The position numbers and the translations under genes were made by a program. A DNA stretch of 64,000 bases from Actinomycetes bacterium (GTDB taxonomy: Bacteria > Actinomycetota > Acidimicrobiia > Acidimicrobiales > JABEUL01). Positions within the stretch are counted from its first letter, which is position 1. Every line of letters starts with the position of its first letter. A model generated the notes under the pieces. That model was not told the DNA's origin, searched no databases, and worked only from the letters and a program-made list of their open reading frames with translations. The stretch lies in assembly GCA_021852345.1 (NCBI GenBank), contig JAJZNL010000032.1, positions 33,047 to 97,046 on the forward strand. The letters are read 5' to 3'. Positions 7,116 to 16,992 of this stretch are shown piece by piece.

Positions 7116-10100
7116 CTAGCTCGTATAATAACCCATAACATCTACAATTAAATCAGTTTGCCCAACAGCGTTATAAACATCGATTGAATCGTTAATTCCT
7201 ATCTTTACAACTGACATATTTGCAATTGTTTCTGTCTGACTCCAATTGAGATCAGAAATATTTGGAACTTGAGAAGTTGATGCTGGATATATTGTCAAAA
7301 ATCCACCATTAGAAGTGGTATTTGTAACTGTAACATTCAAAACAACAGCGCTTGCATTTGCGGGTATTGAATAGATGTTTGAAGCAGCTACCGACACTAT
7401 TTCGGTTGGATTTAACTCACCCGTATTGCCTAAAGAACCATTATCACACTGATTTGAAATTACACTGGTTCCGCTGGCTGCTCTAGTATCGCAAATTCTG
7501 ACTGGGACTATTGGGTTAAAGATATCACCGGTGACCAGGGAATTACCACCAGTGAAATAACCGTTCACATCAACGATAACGTCAGTGCTTCCGTTATAAC
7601 TATAGACCGAAATATTTCCGTTTGCAGTATCGATCGGCACTACCACTCTATTGGCTACGCTTATACCCGGTCCAAAATTCAAATTGGAGGCATTCGGAGG
7701 TGATGCAAGATTTGATGGGTAGACGGTCAAAAATCCACCGTATGCAGTTGTGTTCGTGGCTGTTACATTTAAAACTACTGAGGTCGCATTGGACGGTATT
7801 CCATCAAGCGACCCTCCGCTGCCGCTACCAGAAACATTGAGGCTGATAATCTGTCCTGCGCCCAAAGGGCCATTATTGCCCAAAGAACCATTATCACACT
7901 GATTTGAAATTACGCTGGTTCCGCTGGCTGCTCTAGTATCGCAAATTCTAACGGGAGAAATCGGTACAAACTGTCCTACGGTACTCACAGATGCAGATGG
8001 TGCTGTATATCCTTCGATATCAACGATAACATCAGTACTCCCATTGTAATTATAGATTGAAACGTCCCCATTTGTCCCAACACCTATTTGAACCAAATTC
8101 GGTACATTCTCATTAGACCCGAAATTTAAAATTGATGTATTTGGTTGACTTTGTCCTGTAGGCCAAGCAGTTAAAAAACCGCCTGGAGCAGTCGTATTGG
8201 TGACAGTAATATTCAGAACCACCGAATTAGCGTTAGATGGTATTATAGTTGACCCAAACGTACCCGTAACATTAACATTTATTATCTGTCCGGCAGCCAA
8301 CGGACCGCTATTGCCTAAAGATCCGTTATCGCATTGGTTAGAAATTACTCCAGTCCCATTCGCAGTTCTGGTGTCGCAGATGCGAGTAGGATTTACCGGT
8401 TCATAATTAAGATATGTAAATCTATCAACAGATGAGACGGCTGAGCTAACGCCGTCTAAATTTGCCGTGATATCTACCGTGCCACTACCCTGAGGTGAAA
8501 CAGCATCAAGCTGTGTGGACGACACGAAAACAATACTACTTCCTAATGTACTACCAAAATACACTGAGTCTGAAGGCAAAAATCCACTGCCCGATATCAC
8601 AACTTGAGTGCCACCGGTACTAGGACCTTTATTTAACGAAACCGATGATATTGTCGGACTGATGATATAATCCAATGGCTCAAGAGTTGATGAACCCACA
8701 TATGAAGCCGCCATGCAAAATAGATTACTCGGGCAAGTTAATTGATATAGGTCTTGTACGTTTGCCGGCGGGCTTAAGAGAGTCCAAGAAACTCCATAAT
8801 TAGTAGTTCCAAAAAATTCGAAAACTTGATTTGAAGAACCATTACCCAGCGCATAGCAAGTCGACCCCGAACAAGAAATACTGAATATTTCTAAATATGC
8901 ACCTGAGGGCAGAGTCGACGCAATCCAGGTTTGACCACTGTTACTTGAATAGTAAGAGATAGCTGTATTGGACGTTCCCACGCCGGCTACTACACAATCA
9001 ACAGTCGCATCACAGCTTATCGTGTAAAAGACAGAATTTGACAAATTCAAATTAGATAAAGTCCAACTGGAACCCCCATTTGTTGAATAGTATACCTGTC
9101 CGTTACCGGAAACGACACAATTAGAAGTTGAATTACAACTTACCGAAGTCAACTGAGACGACCCAGACGGAAGTGTTCCCAAAAGCCAACTTTGGCCACC
9201 GTTATTAGAAACTAAAACCTCGCCTCCAGCTTGTCCGTTTACATATCCAGCCCCAACGCATTGACTCGAACTTACACAATCCACTCCAAATATAAATGCA
9301 GAATTTGGCAAAGAACCGGTACTCCATGTTGTACCTCCGTCAGTTGTGTAAATTTCCATACTAGCTACAGAGGAGGTCATACCAAAGATTACGCAGTCGG
9401 CAGTATTTGCACAACCAACAGAAAATACTTGGTACAACGCCGGTGGCGTCGTACTCTTATTCCACGTTTTGCCGCCGTCAGTAGTTATCAAAATTGTAGC
9501 GCTAGGGTTGCTTTGGCCCACCATTATGCACCAAAGTACGGTGACGCAGTGGATATCCGTAAATCCATTTGAAGTAGGTGTCATTGAAGCTACGACTTGC
9601 GAAATACCGGAACTTGAAATAGACACATTCAAAATCTCATTCGCATAATTAGCATTGGTACTATCTACCGAAACCAAACAAGTCGATGAGCTGTAGCAAT
9701 ACAAACCTGGCATTATCTCAAAACTTGATGACAGATACTTAATCATCCATGAAACTCCCGAGTTAGTTGAATAGGAAATAACATAGCCGCCTCCCTCGCC
9801 AGTAACACAAAAGCTTCCATTGCACGAAACAGCAGTAAGAGAAGCTGTTGGTCCCACGTTTTCGGGAGTCCAGCTTGTTTGATTAGCCGAATACAAAATC
9901 ACGCCATCAGTACCGTCATTGCCGGCGGCCACACATGTAGACCCAGTACAAGATACAGTATTTATAATTGTTACCGTTTGAGGACTAACGAAAGTGTCAG
10001 CGGGAATTGCATCTGAGGTCCAATTCGTTCCCTGATTAGAAGTACTAAGAATAATTGCACCTGATGAAGTCGGATTCGTTCCACCTGCAACGCAAGTAGA

Positions 10101-10148
10101 TATGGACAAACATGATATGCTATTCAGGCTGCCGACTCCTGCTGGCAA
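7116..10148 (-). CDS. Downstream (main) part of an interrupted giant secreted protein: propeller repeats, TIG domain, three VIVDV-type repeats
   Basis: About 1010 residues in the same frame as the 205-residue piece upstream, from which it is separated by one TAA. Roughly the first half consists of sialidase/Ycf48-like repeats (YYSTNGGSSW, ITTDGGKTW) alternating with Cys-pair units (SISC...CVVAG). A TIG/IPT domain follows (SSVSLNKGPSTGGTQVVISG). The C-terminus has three repeats of about 140-150 residues, each with RICDTR, SNQCDNGSLG, VVLN(V/I)T and a (V/L)IVD(V/I)xGY end, a repeat known from actinobacterial surface proteins. Translation could restart at the TTG at 10148, but with no signal peptide such a product would stay inside. 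The intact protein would be an extracellular adhesin or cell-wall protein; its ligand is unknown. Confidence 0.7.
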   Translation of the reverse strand: MPAGVGSLNSISCLSISTCVAGGTNPTSSGAIILSTSNQGTNWTSDAIPADTFVSPQTVTIINTVSCTGSTCVAAGNDGTDGVILYSANQTSWTPENVGPTASLTAVSCNGSFCVTGEGGGYVISYSTNSGVSWMIKYLSSSFEIMPGLYCYSSSTCLVSVDSTNANYANEILNVSISSSGISQVVASMTPTSNGFTDIHCVTVLWCIMVGQSNPSATILITTDGGKTWNKSTTPPALYQVFSVGCANTADCVIFGMTSSVASMEIYTTDGGTTWSTGSLPNSAFIFGVDCVSSSQCVGAGYVNGQAGGEVLVSNNGGQSWLLGTLPSGSSQLTSVSCNSTSNCVVSGNGQVYYSTNGGSSWTLSNLNLSNSVFYTISCDATVDCVVAGVGTSNTAISYYSSNSGQTWIASTLPSGAYLEIFSISCSGSTCYALGNGSSNQVFEFFGTTNYGVSWTLLSPPANVQDLYQLTCPSNLFCMAASYVGSSTLEPLDYIISPTISSVSLNKGPSTGGTQVVISGSGFLPSDSVYFGSTLGSSIVFVSSTQLDAVSPQGSGTVDITANLDGVSSAVSSVDRFTYLNYEPVNPTRICDTRTANGTGVISNQCDNGSLGNSGPLAAGQIINVNVTGTFGSTIIPSNANSVVLNITVTNTTAPGGFLTAWPTGQSQPNTSILNFGSNENVPNLVQIGVGTNGDVSIYNYNGSTDVIVDIEGYTAPSASVSTVGQFVPISPVRICDTRAASGTSVISNQCDNGSLGNNGPLGAGQIISLNVSGSGSGGSLDGIPSNATSVVLNVTATNTTAYGGFLTVYPSNLASPPNASNLNFGPGISVANRVVVPIDTANGNISVYSYNGSTDVIVDVNGYFTGGNSLVTGDIFNPIVPVRICDTRAASGTSVISNQCDNGSLGNTGELNPTEIVSVAASNIYSIPANASAVVLNVTVTNTTSNGGFLTIYPASTSQVPNISDLNWSQTETIANMSVVKIGINDSIDVYNAVGQTDLIVDVMGYYTS
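7424..7952. repeat. 450-bp-spaced internal DNA repeat within the surface-protein gene
   Basis: Bases 7424-7502 and 7874-7952 match at 76 of 79 positions, and a diverged third copy lies at about 8318-8396. They encode the start of the C-terminal repeats (RICDTR...SNQCDNGSLG). All three differences between the close copies are synonymous. Confidence 0.8.
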
Positions 10149-10184
10149 TACAGATTGTAACCAAGTAGCCCCACCATTGTCACT

Positions 10185-10802
10185 TTAATATATTGCGTCA
10201 TAGGAAGTCGCGTAACATATTGTAGAACTCGGGCAAGATACTGAAAGCATCGTATTCGAGCTTGACAGGCCCGATCCGATGCTCCAACTACTACCTCCGT
10301 TTGCTGTAAACATGTCAAAACCCTGCCCATTCAGACCTAACGGACTGCCAACTGCTACACAAACAGAAGCGGTAGCACAAGAAATTGACTTAAACGGACC
10401 TGCACCCGCTGGAATATTTAATGCATTCCAACTTGACCCGCTATTTTGGGATTCAAAGATTACACCGCTTTGATTTGACTGTCCAGCAATACTGGCCTGT
10501 CCCGCAGCCATACACATGCTGGAAACACAGGAAAATGAATTTATTGGTGACGACGTGGCACCAAACTGAACACCCTGACTCCATGTGCCATTCAACGTCG
10601 CTGCCTGAGCTGGTCGAATGTTATTAAAAGTTGCTACGGTCATCATAAAAATCATGAGTGGCACAATCAACAACAAAGATAGCAGCAATTCCATATGATT
10701 ATGCATCCTACTTTTCAGAAATTGAAAAATATCTTTGGTATTGACAACCGACGATGACTTACCATCGACTTCTGAACTCATTATTCTCAAGTAATCCACC
10801 AT
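10185..10802 (-). CDS. N-terminal part of the interrupted giant secreted protein (signal peptide and first propeller units)
   Basis: 205 residues ending at an in-frame TAA (10185-10187). After a cytoplasmic head of about 35 residues comes one hydrophobic helix (LLLSLLLIVPLMIFMM) and an AxA-type cleavage site (PAQAA), then two to three Cys-pair propeller units (SISCATASVCVAVG). The frame continues without shift: DAIY-stop-SDNGGATW. Sister units read YYSTNGGSSW, so the stop most simply replaces a Tyr codon (TAT/TAC to TAA). Together with 7116-10184 the ancestral gene encodes about 1228 residues. As it stands this is a truncated or readthrough-dependent gene, or a sequencing error. ATG 10802 or the Met at residue 8 or 33 could be the start. 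Confidence 0.65.
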   Translation of the reverse strand: MVDYLRIMSSEVDGKSSSVVNTKDIFQFLKSRMHNHMELLLSLLLIVPLMIFMMTVATFNNIRPAQAATLNGTWSQGVQFGATSSPINSFSCVSSMCMAAGQASIAGQSNQSGVIFESQNSGSSWNALNIPAGAGPFKSISCATASVCVAVGSPLGLNGQGFDMFTANGGSSWSIGSGLSSSNTMLSVSCPSSTICYATSYDAIY

Positions 10803-11200
10803 AATAATCTCTTAATCCTCCACTATTAAGCCGATACGTGTATTAAGTAATTCTTAATATAAACACAATTATAGCCTTAATTTACAATATAAGGATATTG
10901 AAGACGCAAACTATAATGCGACATACGCTGACTATAGCTTAAAGCGAGCCAATATTTTGACTAAGACTATTAAAATACGCCAGTACTATCAAAATATCTC
11001 AGAAGTATCAAACCGCCCTAGTGCACGCCATTTAAAGGTGCTCGCCAATCAAAACTTGTCGCTCGAGAACACATTAGATCGACGGATTAACTATAATGAT
11101 ATCGCGATTTGGGAATCCAAAGACATACGAAACTTTACACGTCACTCTATTGCTGATAGTCCGATAGAAATACACTCATCCGACCAATAGCTTGACAAAT

Positions 11201-11233
11201 ATTTGTCATGAATTTGCATATTTCATGACAAAT
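11201..11233 (-). terminator. Perfect 12-bp hairpin downstream of rpsA
   Basis: ATTTGTCATGAA (11201-11212) is the exact reverse complement of 11222-11233, with a 9-nt loop, about 30 nt after the rpsA stop. A further GACAAAT (11194-11200) could extend or compete with the stem. There is no long T tract, so termination is likely but not certain. The rest of 10803-11200 shows no gene. Confidence 0.5.
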
Positions 11234-11263
11234 CTACGTTCAAAAGATCTGCTAATTAAATAA

Positions 11264-12598
11264 CTATTCTGCTTCGTCGGAAGGGGTAGGACCTTCGGAA
11301 TGCAAATACTCCGCCCAGGCTGCCTGAGCTTCAGTCTCGGGAGTAAATCCAGTATCCGCTATTGAAAATCCGCCAATATAGTTCCCTTCACTATCGTAAG
11401 CATGCTCACCGAAAGCTTCCTGGTATTCCGGCGCAACATCGCCACCTTCAGCAGCCTGTTTGACCGATAGACTAATTCGTCGCCTAGCTAAATCGATTTC
11501 AATAATTTTGACCCAAAGCTCTTCACCCAACTGCACAACCTGATTGGCATTTTCCACGTGATGAGCAGCGATTTCAGAAATGTGAGCAAGACCCTCTATC
11601 CCGTCTCCGACTTGAATGAATACACCGAACTGCACAATTTTAGTAATTCTACCGTAGACCAACTCCCCTGTCTTATGAGCGTCCGCAAACTCTTTCCAAG
11701 GATCTTTTTGAGTAGCCTTAAGTGAAAGTGATATTCTCTTTTGAGCCATATCAACCTCCAAGATTTGAACTTTAACTTTGTCGCCTACAGACACTACAGA
11801 TGACGGATGATCGATATGCTTCCATGACAGTTCCGAAACATGGACTAAACCATCCATACCTCCGATATCCACAAAGGCTCCGAAACTGACTACAGACGAA
11901 ACGGTCCCCTCTCTTTCTTCGCCAGGCTTCAAATTAACGAGGAACTCTTCTCTTTGCTCTGCCTGAGACTCTTCCAGAAAAGCTCTGCGAGACAATACAA
12001 CATTACTTCTGCTTCTATTGAGTTCGATAATTTTGGCATCAATAACCGTGTTCATGTACGGTGTCAAATCCCTAACCTTGCGCAAGTCTATTAAAGATGC
12101 CGGTAAAAATCCCCTTAACCCGATGTCTACGATTAGCCCGCCCTTTACAATCTCAATAATTTCGCCGCGAACAGTACCGTTGGCCTCCTTAATTGCTTCA
12201 ACGGTCTTCCACGCTTTCTCGTATTGAGCTCTCTTTTTTGAAAGTACCAGTCTGCCGTCTTTGTCTTCTGTCTGCAAAACAACCGCTTCGATTTCATCGC
12301 CGATCGTTGCAACTTCAGCTGCACTAGATACGTTTCTGATCGATATCTCCTTAACGGGAATTACCCCTTCGGACTTATAGCCCACATCAACCAGAACTTC
12401 TTCCTTATCAACCCCGACTATCGTTCCTTGAACCAAATCTCCGTCCTTAATGATAACAACCGAATCTTCCAAAGCCTGCTTAAGCGCATCTTCACCCATG
12501 TCATCCTGAATGACTTCCCGCGGAACATAAGTCCCATTTTCATCGAATTTACCCATTTTGGATTCTAGGTCAAGTACATTGAGTACAACTTCTGCCAT
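11264..12598 (-). CDS. rpsA: 30S ribosomal protein S1
   Basis: A 444-residue protein that helps mRNA bind the 30S subunit. Four S1 (OB-fold) RNA-binding domains are visible at about residues 53-122, 139-205, 226-294 and 311-380, with hallmark stretches GAFVDIGGMDGLVHVSE and FGVFIQVGDGIEGLAHISE. The acidic C-terminal tail lacks further S1 domains. The four-domain form of about 440-490 residues is usual in Actinobacteria, against six domains in Escherichia coli. The ATG at 12598 is preceded by AGGAAG at a longish spacing. polA lies upstream on the same strand, as in mycobacteria, but a 507-nt gap (12599-13105) separates them, so rpsA probably has its own promoter. I see no gene in that gap. Confidence 0.95.
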   Translation of the reverse strand: MAEVVLNVLDLESKMGKFDENGTYVPREVIQDDMGEDALKQALEDSVVIIKDGDLVQGTIVGVDKEEVLVDVGYKSEGVIPVKEISIRNVSSAAEVATIGDEIEAVVLQTEDKDGRLVLSKKRAQYEKAWKTVEAIKEANGTVRGEIIEIVKGGLIVDIGLRGFLPASLIDLRKVRDLTPYMNTVIDAKIIELNRSRSNVVLSRRAFLEESQAEQREEFLVNLKPGEEREGTVSSVVSFGAFVDIGGMDGLVHVSELSWKHIDHPSSVVSVGDKVKVQILEVDMAQKRISLSLKATQKDPWKEFADAHKTGELVYGRITKIVQFGVFIQVGDGIEGLAHISEIAAHHVENANQVVQLGEELWVKIIEIDLARRRISLSVKQAAEGGDVAPEYQEAFGEHAYDSEGNYIGGFSIADTGFTPETEAQAAWAEYLHSEGPTPSDEAE

Positions 12599-13105
12599 TT
12601 TATTTAAATTTCTTCCTTTTTTTGACTAAAACTTTTATTTACTAAAACTAAATTACGCAAAGTTAAGGTATTGAATAACGACCTAACTACCAAACTATAT
12701 TTTAGAAACTACTTCAACTAACCAAATTTATACTACCCGCACATCGACTACCATAAAGCCAGCACATGTTTTTAATTGACCAAACCTGACTTATTCGCTA
12801 CTCATATCATTGGCTTTACGCCTAATTGACTAGCCAATGCCTGCTTTGGTTTCTAATTCACAAACCTGATCGCACAGTTCAAAGAATTATCTGGTATTCC
12901 TTTTACCTTATATATTCTACCATTTAAATAAAACAATTAACAAACAATTGTCGCTTCGAACCGTTCATAATCAAAGTACAGAGTCAAAATTAAATTTCGT
13001 TATGAATTATGTGGTCTTTTTGGGTAGAAATCCCTTATTGCAACTGCTCCACCGATTGGCACAACATCAATAAAACAGCTACGCAATTAACTCGACCTAC
13101 ATTCA

Positions 13106-16081
13106 TTATTTGTTCGCCCACGAAGATCCTGAACCGATATGGACCTTAAGCGGTATTCCCAATTCCGCAACACCTTCCATATTCTCTTTGACAATATTTT
13201 TGACAGTCTCAATCTTTGCGATCGGACATTCAATTATTAGTTCATCATGGACTTGTAAGACGATTGATGAATCAACATTACTTGCCTTGAGACCGCTATT
13301 CACACGGTTTATAGCCAGTTTGAAAAGATCTGCCGCGCTACCTTGAATTATGGAATTTGTTGCCTGTCTCTCTATCGCCAGTCGCTGGATCCTGTTCAAT
13401 TTATTTAAATCTTCAAAATAACGTCTTCTGCCTAAAATAGTCGAAATATATCGGTTAATTTTTATCTGTTCAATAGAACCGTCTATAAATATTCTAAGCC
13501 CGGGGAAACTTTCAAAATATTTGTTCAAAATGACTTTGGCTTCTCCCACCGATATGTTAAGTCGCTCCGACAGCCCAAATGCCTCCATCCCGTAAACTAA
13601 GCCATAAGAAACCATTTTCGCTACGCTGCGTTGCGATTTGTCTACCTTGTCAACTGGAACACCATATACTACTGATGCCACAAAATTATGAATATCGCTT
13701 CCTTGTATAAAAGCATTTAGTAGATTTAGATCCTTTGAATAGTAAGCCAGCAGCCTGAGTTCAATTTGATCATAATCAGCGATTACAAAAGCATGATCGG
13801 GCTTTGCAATAAATACCTCTCTAAATTTTTGACCCAAATCCGTCCGAACAGGAATATTATGCAAATTTGGACTCTCAGAGGAAATACGTCCCGTCCTAGC
13901 AGACGTCAATGAAAATGAAGCGTGTATTCGACTGTCAGTGTCAATGCAATTTATCAAGGATGTCCCATAGGTGTTCAATAGTTTATCCACTTCACGATAT
14001 TCTAGAACCATATCAATTACGGGATGCAGCCCCTTAAGCTTGGCCAAGGTGTTAGCGTCTGTAGATCGACCGGTCTTGGTCTCTCTTTGCGATTTGAGAC
14101 CGATTTCATCATACAGTACACCGGAAAGTTGTTTAGGGGAACCTACATTAAATTCATGTCCCACCGTTTCGTAAATCAACTGAAGGATAGTCGACCTTTT
14201 TAATTCAAGGTTGTGGATAATTCCTTTCAACTTAGATCGATCGACTTGAATTCCCAGCAACTCCATCTCTGTCAGACAATCCAAAACCGGCATTTCAATG
14301 TTTTCGAACAACTCAAGCTCGTGAAGTTCAGACAGTCTTCGATTTAACAGGTTATATGCTTTAATCTGAAAAATATATTGCTCAGGTAAGTTTTTAATTC
14401 CTGATTCATGCATGGTATCTGTAGCATCAGATGCCAAATCAATATCTTCAGACTGACTCAAAAGATCATTCTGTTTGGAGGTTTTAAGTTTTTCGGTCCG
14501 GCCGATAGATATTGCCTCAGAATAATCCAAATCGGCAGGAATATAATTGGAGAGATAATCAACGACAGAGGGAATATCTAACCTATTTAGATTTGGATCC
14601 ACCAGATACGACGCAATTGAAAAGTCGAAAAAAGATTTTGGCGTACAGATCGCAATCATATTTAATGACCTTACAAATTCTTTTAGACCAGCCCCGATTA
14701 ATAGCGACTTCGACATCAAGTCAAAAAGTTTCTGTAGAGTCGATAAATCATGTTGTTCTGGGTGAATTATGCAATACCGAAGGTTCGCTTGTCCATCCGT
14801 TTCGATCGTACCATCCTTAACAAAAGCCCCAATCTCACAAAGTGCAAACCATTTTAGTTTCGATCTGCCAGGAACCCCTAAGTAACTTTGAAGAACCATA
14901 AAGCATCTTGCAGCTTCAGGTTCGTCATTTCTCTCAGGGGTGCCAGGGATATTCAACATCTCGTCGGGTGTCAACTTACTAAATTGCTTTAAATTTAATT
15001 CGAGATCCCCTGAGTTTACATTAGCGTCAATTCTGCCGGCTCTTGGTTGAATTACTTCATTTGACTTGACGCCAACATTTAAAACTGAATTTTGTTCTAC
15101 ATTTTCGATGTAACGAATACTACCGCCATCGATATCGCTAACTTCGGCAGATTTAATTGAATTAGTTGAAGGATTACCCGCTCTACTTGAAACAAAATCG
15201 GTCGAATGCCTGGCTAAGACATTCTTAAGGCGAACCCAACTTTGAACAATTTGCAATTTTGCAAAATACTCTTCCAATTCATTTAAGTTTCTTAAATCAC
15301 GAAACTTAGATTCAAAATCTAAGTCGATATTTAAATCTCTTCTAAGATGGACAATTTCAAAAATTTGATAGATTCTTGCCTTTGCCTCCACAAACGACTC
15401 AGCAATTGCAGGCCTTAATTTATCAAGATTATTATAAATTGCATCAAGGCTACCGTATTCGTTAGTTAATAAAGCCGCAGTTTTTTCACCTACCTTACGA
15501 ACTCCCGGTAAATTGTCAGAGGGATCTCCCCGTAAGGTAGCATACATAGGATAATCACGAGGCCATACGCCCGTTTTATCGTAAATGGCTTTTTCATCAA
15601 ACAATGATGTTTGACTTAAACCTTTAATCGGATACAAAAGACGAACGCTGGGGTCCTCAACTAATTGAAAAATGTCTCTGTCTCCGGAAACTAAAATTGT
15701 TTTACCATTCTTGAGTTTTACCAACTCACTTACCGTTGCCAAAATATCGTCAGCTTCGAAACCGGGAAGTTCAAAAATGGGTATTTCGAGTAATTCCAGA
15801 AATTGTTTGACCAAAAGCAACTGAACTATTAAAGATTCGGGGGTTTCTGGACGCCCGCCTTTATAATCTTGTATTAATGCATGTCTGAACGTATCTTCGG
15901 GTAAATCAAAAGCTACCACAACCTGATCGGGGGAATAGCCTTCTATTACGGTGGTCAGCATATTAACGAAACCATGAACGGCGCCAGTCTCGATGCCTTC
16001 GTAATTCGTTAAACCAGATCTCGAAAAGGCAAAAAATGCCCTAAATAACATCGAATTACCATCTATTGCTACAACATTCAT
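13106..16081 (-). CDS. polA: DNA polymerase I, proofreading site degenerate
   Basis: A 991-residue family A polymerase for Okazaki-fragment maturation and repair. Residues 1 to about 290 form the 5' nuclease (GNSMLFRAFFAF, FEADDILAT, SGDRDIFQL, RGDPSDNLPGVRKVGEKTA). After a variable insert of about 100 residues comes a 3'-5' exonuclease-like domain in which I cannot find the DxE or the other catalytic Asp residues, so proofreading is probably lost, as in several actinobacterial PolA and Taq. Polymerase motifs are intact: A (ADYDQIELRLLAYYS), B (RSVAKMVSYGLVYG) and C (QVHDELIIEC, about residues 942-951). Motif B has Tyr where Escherichia coli has Phe762. It is longer than usual because of the insert. 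Confidence 0.96.
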   Translation of the reverse strand: MNVVAIDGNSMLFRAFFAFSRSGLTNYEGIETGAVHGFVNMLTTVIEGYSPDQVVVAFDLPEDTFRHALIQDYKGGRPETPESLIVQLLLVKQFLELLEIPIFELPGFEADDILATVSELVKLKNGKTILVSGDRDIFQLVEDPSVRLLYPIKGLSQTSLFDEKAIYDKTGVWPRDYPMYATLRGDPSDNLPGVRKVGEKTAALLTNEYGSLDAIYNNLDKLRPAIAESFVEAKARIYQIFEIVHLRRDLNIDLDFESKFRDLRNLNELEEYFAKLQIVQSWVRLKNVLARHSTDFVSSRAGNPSTNSIKSAEVSDIDGGSIRYIENVEQNSVLNVGVKSNEVIQPRAGRIDANVNSGDLELNLKQFSKLTPDEMLNIPGTPERNDEPEAARCFMVLQSYLGVPGRSKLKWFALCEIGAFVKDGTIETDGQANLRYCIIHPEQHDLSTLQKLFDLMSKSLLIGAGLKEFVRSLNMIAICTPKSFFDFSIASYLVDPNLNRLDIPSVVDYLSNYIPADLDYSEAISIGRTEKLKTSKQNDLLSQSEDIDLASDATDTMHESGIKNLPEQYIFQIKAYNLLNRRLSELHELELFENIEMPVLDCLTEMELLGIQVDRSKLKGIIHNLELKRSTILQLIYETVGHEFNVGSPKQLSGVLYDEIGLKSQRETKTGRSTDANTLAKLKGLHPVIDMVLEYREVDKLLNTYGTSLINCIDTDSRIHASFSLTSARTGRISSESPNLHNIPVRTDLGQKFREVFIAKPDHAFVIADYDQIELRLLAYYSKDLNLLNAFIQGSDIHNFVASVVYGVPVDKVDKSQRSVAKMVSYGLVYGMEAFGLSERLNISVGEAKVILNKYFESFPGLRIFIDGSIEQIKINRYISTILGRRRYFEDLNKLNRIQRLAIERQATNSIIQGSAADLFKLAINRVNSGLKASNVDSSIVLQVHDELIIECPIAKIETVKNIVKENMEGVAELGIPLKVHIGSGSSWANK

Positions 16082-16208
16082 CTATCCAATGCTATTGCAT
16101 TGCTGAGGGCAAATTATTACTATATATTTTTTTGCTTCGACTTCACAGCTTTAAGAAATTTAATAAACCACAATTAATGATTTTAAAAGATCCACTATTA
16201 TTGTTTAT

Positions 16209-16880
16209 ATGCCAATCGGCTTTCATCCATCAGTTGAGCAATATCTCGAAACCCTGTACGATTTAAGTGAAGACGGGGAAATTATAATTCAAGCGAGACT
16301 AGCCGAGAGACTAAGGCATTCTGCGCCAACTGTATCTGCAGTTGTAAAAAAATTGATTCAAGATGGCGACATCACCAAGTCGGGCCGAACAATAATACTA
16401 ACCGAACAGGGTCTGAAAAGAGCACAGTCAGTAGTAAGGAAGCATCGGTTGGCAGAAAGATTGCTAACGGATATCTTGGGAATCGAATGGTATCTCGTGC
16501 ATGAAGAAGCGGGGTTGCTCGAACATGTAATTTCAGATCGCGTGGAGCAAAAAATCATTGAAATAACTGGCACCCCTTCAACGTGTCCGCATGGGAATCC
16601 AATACCTGGGCTTCAGGGAAAAAGGAACACTGCCGAATTTCGGCTTATTCACGGCCAGGAACACAAAACTTATAAATTGTCCAGAATTGGCGAAATTTTA
16701 GAGTCCGATACCCAAACCTTGAATTTACTGTACAACTGGGGAATTACGCCCAGTAAAAATATTTTGCTTAAATCAAAAACTAAATCTGACGACGACACGA
16801 GCCAATTGTTAACAGTTCAGACCATCAAAGGCATCAACATCATAAATTCAAAAATTGCCGAGCAGCTCTGGGTAATCTAA
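16209..16880 (+). CDS. DtxR/MntR-family metal-dependent transcriptional regulator with altered primary metal site
   Basis: A 223-residue regulator with the DtxR layout: N-terminal winged helix (residues 1-73, ARLAERLRHSAPTVSAVVKKL), dimerisation and metal-binding domain (VVRKHRLAERLL...HEEAGLLEHVIS...CPHGNPIPG) and a C-terminal SH3-like domain. Numbering coincides with DtxR around the ligands: His79, Glu83 and His98 of the ancillary site and Glu105/His106 of the primary site are present. The position of DtxR Cys102 is Gly, and that of Met10 is Gln. It is transcribed divergently from polA. It probably controls iron or manganese homeostasis genes outside this window. No other metal transport gene is nearby. 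Confidence 0.88.
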   Translation: MPIGFHPSVEQYLETLYDLSEDGEIIIQARLAERLRHSAPTVSAVVKKLIQDGDITKSGRTIILTEQGLKRAQSVVRKHRLAERLLTDILGIEWYLVHEEAGLLEHVISDRVEQKIIEITGTPSTCPHGNPIPGLQGKRNTAEFRLIHGQEHKTYKLSRIGEILESDTQTLNLLYNWGITPSKNILLKSKTKSDDDTSQLLTVQTIKGINIINSKIAEQLWVI

Positions 16881-16992
16881 CTTGGCTGACCATAATTCAC
16901 AGAACAATCAGAAGACATATTCAAAACCAAAATATTTTAAACATTACTGTTCTTGAATGAAATCGACTTGTTAATGAATTTGCTAATTGGGC

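Noticed and set aside
10957..11190. Plus-strand frame of 77 codons from a TTG
   Set aside because: No ribosome binding site, no recognisable pattern, and it runs into the hairpin downstream of rpsA.
12599..13105. Weakly similar stretches (about 12760-12785 and 12850-12875) as a possible RNA or repeat
   Set aside because: The match is short and broken and no stem or cloverleaf forms.
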